Shown here piece by piece: positions 60,327-64,000 of a stretch of DNA of 64,000 bases. Where the stretch lies: the NCBI RefSeq assembly GCF_016086655.4, contig NC_052135.2, forward strand, positions 14,846,363-14,910,362. Reading direction: 5' to 3'. Position numbers and translations under genes: made by a program. Positions within the stretch are counted from its first letter, which is position 1, and each line of letters opens with the position of its first letter. This stretch comes from Lepeophtheirus salmonis. Taxonomy: Eukaryota > Arthropoda > Copepoda > Siphonostomatoida > Caligidae. Under the pieces are notes generated by a model, which saw only the letters and a list, made by a program, of their open reading frames with translations, was not told the origin of the DNA and did not search any database.

Positions 60327-60783
60327 CATATATACATTTCCCTACTTTTAACTGCCATACTTTCGGCCCATAAAAGGAAATTGAGCATGAATAAAAATTT
60401 GCTTATTTTACTGTCAACCTTTCATATGTATAATGCGAAAAAAAATAGTTTTTAATGAAACAGTTTTTCAAGAAGTAAGTTTTATTTGTTATAAGATATT
60501 AGTTGATGATGAGATTCATGTTGGTACATAGAGTCTTATTTGTCATATTTTCTATTTTTTTGTAGAAGTTTCAGAGGAAGACTTGAAATATATAGAAAAA
60601 AGTTTATCCTTTTTGACATATGTCCATGTGTCAAATAAATAAATAGGTGTATATATATTTATAGTATATCGAACAACCCTTTTCAGACGTATGTACCATA
60701 TATGTATGTATCTTGCTAAACTCATTAACGTATTTGTGTGCCCACTTCTTTCAATTAAAAAAACAGATTATTATCTTGACATA

Positions 60784-61381
60784 CATGGTGAGGACTCAAA
60801 AATTGACTACTCTACATGGCAGTCAAGCCTCAGTTCTAAAAGTCTGACATTTGAAAGAACTAAGAAAATGCTACAATTTGAGGTTTGTTTTGTTTTTGTG
60901 CAATCAAAAATTTCCGAGCAACAAGCAAAAAGGAAAAGGGTGTGCGATCTCCAACAAGAAGATCTTCACAGGGGATGCTATTCTGAAGAGGAAAAAAGAT
61001 CACTTCCTGGCTGAATATAGAGCTCAGGTCGTGTGAACCTTCAGGACAAAACATAAAACTCAGGTCGTAGTCTTGGGCGTCGTGGCGTCCGACAGCAGCA
61101 AGATACCTCCCTACTTCTTCAAAGCCAACGAGAAATTCAACACAGATGTCTACTGCAAGGTCTTTAGGTGCCATGTTTTGCCATGGTTGAAGAGCACGTT
61201 CCCCAAGAACAACTATGTGTTTACCCAAGACGGCACCACGGCACGCATGTTGAAGAAGTTGGAGCATTTCTGCAGGGAGAGCATGGCTACATTAAAAGTT
61301 TGCTATAAAAATGGCACAATATAAAAATATTTAGAAGTGACAACGGCATTAAAATTTTCTAATTGTTGAGTCTTCACCCAG
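60784..61381 (+). mobile_element. Mariner-like element, internally deleted
   Basis: Same family as 20665-21530. Left terminus CATGGTGAGGACTCAAAAAT, right terminus on the minus strand CTGGGTGAAGACTCAACAAT, with TA on both sides (60782-60783 and 61382-61383). The start codon is changed (ATT before SEQQAKR at about 60911). At 61073-61324 the frame reads MGVVASDSSKIPPYFFKANE and FTQDGTTARMLKKLEHFCRE, with the first Ala of the usual GAPAH changed to Thr. The region for the third catalytic Asp and the C-terminus is deleted, and the frame ends KVCYKNGTI. Nonfunctional. Confidence 0.82.
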
Positions 61382-62949
61382 TAGGAATGGCTGGCGGAGG
61401 TGTCCTATTTGAGATCATTGGATTTCTCCTTAGTTCTAAAAGGAACTTATTTCGTGACATTTATATATATTTTCTTAACATTTTTTAATCTTGAATTTTC
61501 TAACGTAGGCATGTATATAAATGGCTATCATTCTGTTTAATTTTATGATTATGACGGGTGTTTTTTTTGTTTTTTTAATTTAGATCTCTCTACAGAATCT
61601 CGAGTTGTAATTGTACTTTGATGCTTGGTGTTATTTTTGACACCTTGTCCATTTCAGGTATGGAAGAAAACTATGGCTATTCTAGTGTTAACTATAAATT
61701 AGTAATGTTTATGTTGCGGCTGTACGAAATCCGTTTTTTTGGAGAAAAGGAAAACAAATAGGAAAATAAAATATATATATAAATGATAAATGTCTGTGCA
61801 ATGGGGTCATATAAAGTTACTGGCTGACCAAGAGCAACAGTTAACATATTTAATTCACATTTTAACCTTGATCCAAATGAAAAACTCTTATTTTGTATAC
61901 AAAAAATGAGATTAAGAAGGAACATTAAGGATACAAAAAAACAAAACAAAAAATTATTTTAGTTATCTACTCCGCGTTAACTCAATATTTACACTGTATT
62001 TATTGTCAGGCGTCGGTGTTTTTCTTATTTTCCACACTGGTATTAAGAATATTAATTAGTTGAATTTAAATTAGCACTGAACAATTGATAATTTCCTGGT
62101 TGGAGAGAATAATCGAGAATTGCCTATCTACGAACTAACTTTGGGTTCTTCTTCAGTTTCTTTTCGTATAGAAGGTTGCATGATACAATGCATATAATTA
62201 CGTAGTGAACCTTTATAAGATGCTTCACGTCAAAGACTCAGAACTTTGGAATAAAATATCATAAGAAGTTAGATCCATTACCGACACAATTATTTTTATA
62301 AGTTACTCGATTTTTTTTAATTGTCAAGTGAGTAAAGTCATAAAAGTATAAAATTTTAACAAACTTTTTAGCTTCAAAAGTAACATAAAGTATAAAAAAA
62401 ATATATTATCGTCATTTCGTGGTTTAATAAAATGTTTATTTCCACTGCAATCCCTTTGTAAAATTGTTGAATCTTCTTAAGTAGGTAAAGAAATGGATTC
62501 AAATAATGCGTATTTCGTGTGTAGGATAATGTTCCAAAATATCACACACATACATAAATATCAATCTGTATGTCAGACCCAATAATGTTTCATGCTAAAA
62601 AATAGATTTGGTTTTTTTTTTTTGTAAAGTTTTATGAAAGAAAAAACAAGATATAAAAAATGAATGCAGATGCTATAAAAAAGACATAAATTTAATAACC
62701 CAAATGTATATCTATACATAAAAAAAGGTCAAAAAGCTATGAATGAATGCTTGGAAAACCATCAACAAAAATATGAAATGAGACCCTATTGCCAATGATA
62801 ATTTTTATATCAATGTTATTTCATGTTATTTAATATTAATAACTATCGAAAAGGAAAATTATTTTACTTCTTTTTAATTAAGCCCAATTACGCCTACATA
62901 GTCCATTGGTGATAAATTTTTTTGGATTTTCTTAAAAAATAAATCATTT

Positions 62950-63500
62950 CATTTATCCGCTTCCAGCCTGGATCTGGGCCTGGAAAAGGTCCAAGTGTTG
63001 ACGAGATAGTTCATTGGGATGTTGGCAATTGTCTCATTGATGGAGGCAATCAGAGCGTCCTTGATGTCATGATATGTTTGATTCGTTAGATTCAACGTAG
63101 CCCCGGACAAAATAGTTCATCAAGTTAAAATCCAGACTGATGTGGCCCAATTTCCTTCCCGATGATGTCATATCAGTTCTCACTGAGTCACTTAAGCAAC
63201 CTGTCCTAGACACTATTAGATACAGTGATTTTGTGGCATACCCAAGGCCGATCTTCAGCCGTTTGCTGGATTCAAGGTAGCACAGTTTTCCCTATCACCT
63301 TCTGATAGATGACAAAAATCATCTTCAAGATGCAACGCTGTTTCTCCTCTTTAAATTCAATTTCCTTTATATTTGGTGCAGCTGTCACAATGATGAAAAA
63401 AACTTCAATCCATAAAAAAAGAGACGCCATCAGAGAGCTGCATCATAACAAAATCCCCGGCGCACCCAATTGCTGATACGATTAAATACCCTGTAGATAT
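62950..63500 (-). pseudogene. Mariner transposase relic
   Basis: Minus-strand frames give IEFKEEKQRC and MIFVIYQKVIGKTVLPWI-like codons near 63350. They continue with LSENWYDIIGKEIGPHQSGF near 63150 (equivalent to the WPPSSPDLNP block) and DIKDALIASINETIANIP near 63060. The end is SRPRSRLEADK near 62960. Several shifts and stops. It belongs to a mariner branch different from the copies at 20665 and 46975. Confidence 0.6.
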
Positions 63501-63980
63501 TTTTAATGTAGGCTCAGAGGCATATCCATATATGATTTTTTTTTCTTATCATAAAACTGTGTTTTTCATTCAAAAGTATCACCCTATTCATTAGTCAGAA
63601 ATTCGTACTATATTTTTTCGATTATATTCTCATAATAAAATCCATGAATTTTTTAAGGTTTAACATTTTTAAACTATTCAAATGAAGGATTCAATCACGT
63701 TATAGGGGTAAAATTGGTGCAGCAACATTTAATAAGCTTGAACTCTCAATTGAAATAAATTGTAATGTTACATAAAAAGTGAGCAGAGTGCCTAACCTTG
63801 AAAGTTTTTTTTAGGTTTGCTTAGTTTGAGCATATATAATATGATGTATGTAAGGGGGGGGGGCTGAGTAAAAGAGACGGACAAAAAGGGAACGACAGAT
63901 ATATAATACATGAAATAAAAATTTATGAAACTCCTTCAAAGTTAAATGTATGTACATACAAACATTCATTTCTATCAATT

Positions 63981-64000
63981 AGGATGGCCCTTAAAAATCA
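63981..64000. repeat. Left end of a second AGGGTGGT-type element, cut by the window edge
   Basis: AGGATGGCCCTTAAAAATCA resembles the left terminus at 59750 (AGGGTGGTCCTTAAAACTCA) at 16 of 20 positions. The rest is outside the window. Confidence 0.45.

Larger units (their letters stand above)
44213..64000. other. Upstream region or large 5' intron without receptor exons
   Basis: Scanning the minus strand found no Ig-type exon over about 20 kb. The region holds five mariner copies or relics, a dead bZIP sequence, a promoter-like segment, MITE-like elements and dispersed repeats. Blocks 50880-52120, 53000-55400 and 61400-62940 are AT-rich and I see nothing specific in them. A weak plus-strand trace of a LINE-like HTFMECQAVSELLCLFKH frame occurs near 57680-57760. 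Confidence 0.6.

Noticed and set aside
60860..61267. Minus-strand frame of 135 codons
   Set aside because: Antisense of the mariner copy at 60784-61381, which matches transposase on the plus strand.

Overview
The window looks like a piece of a crustacean genome, most likely a parasitic caligid copepod such as the salmon louse (Lepeophtheirus). This is inferred from very AT-rich DNA, small exons spread over long introns, and many decayed Tc1/mariner copies. No search was run to confirm the species.

The one clearly functional gene is a Dscam-family cell-adhesion receptor on the minus strand. Thirteen exons between 44212 and 3104 join with fully compatible splice phases. In transcript order they encode the C-terminal half of Ig3, Ig4, Ig5, Ig6, two alternative-looking Ig7 exons, Ig8, Ig9, FN3-1 and the first half of FN3-2. 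The 5' part (signal peptide, Ig1, Ig2, first half of Ig3) should lie above 64000. The 3' part (rest of FN3-2, later FN3 domains, Ig10, membrane segment, cytoplasmic tail) should lie below 1. Introns range from 55 bases to about 13 kb.

The most interesting part is 26377-27213, where two consecutive whole-Ig exons both carry the Dscam Ig7 signature and share the same splice phases. This is the layout of Drosophila Dscam2 exons 10A/10B, which are used mutually exclusively. The upstream variant has an acceptor preceded by 18 A's, and the intron after it carries 18 U's in the transcript, so the two tracts could pair around that exon. No hypervariable exon array is present within the window.

The introns and the 20 kb upstream hold at least eight Tc1/mariner copies or relics (several with both terminal inverted repeats), a hAT-like relic, four copies of a tRNA-derived SINE, foldback elements, MITE-like elements, small tandem repeats, a dead copy of a Fos/Kayak-like bZIP coding sequence (48955-49320) and a TATA/E-box promoter-like segment (49952-50213). 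No rRNA gene, true tRNA gene or CRISPR array was seen.
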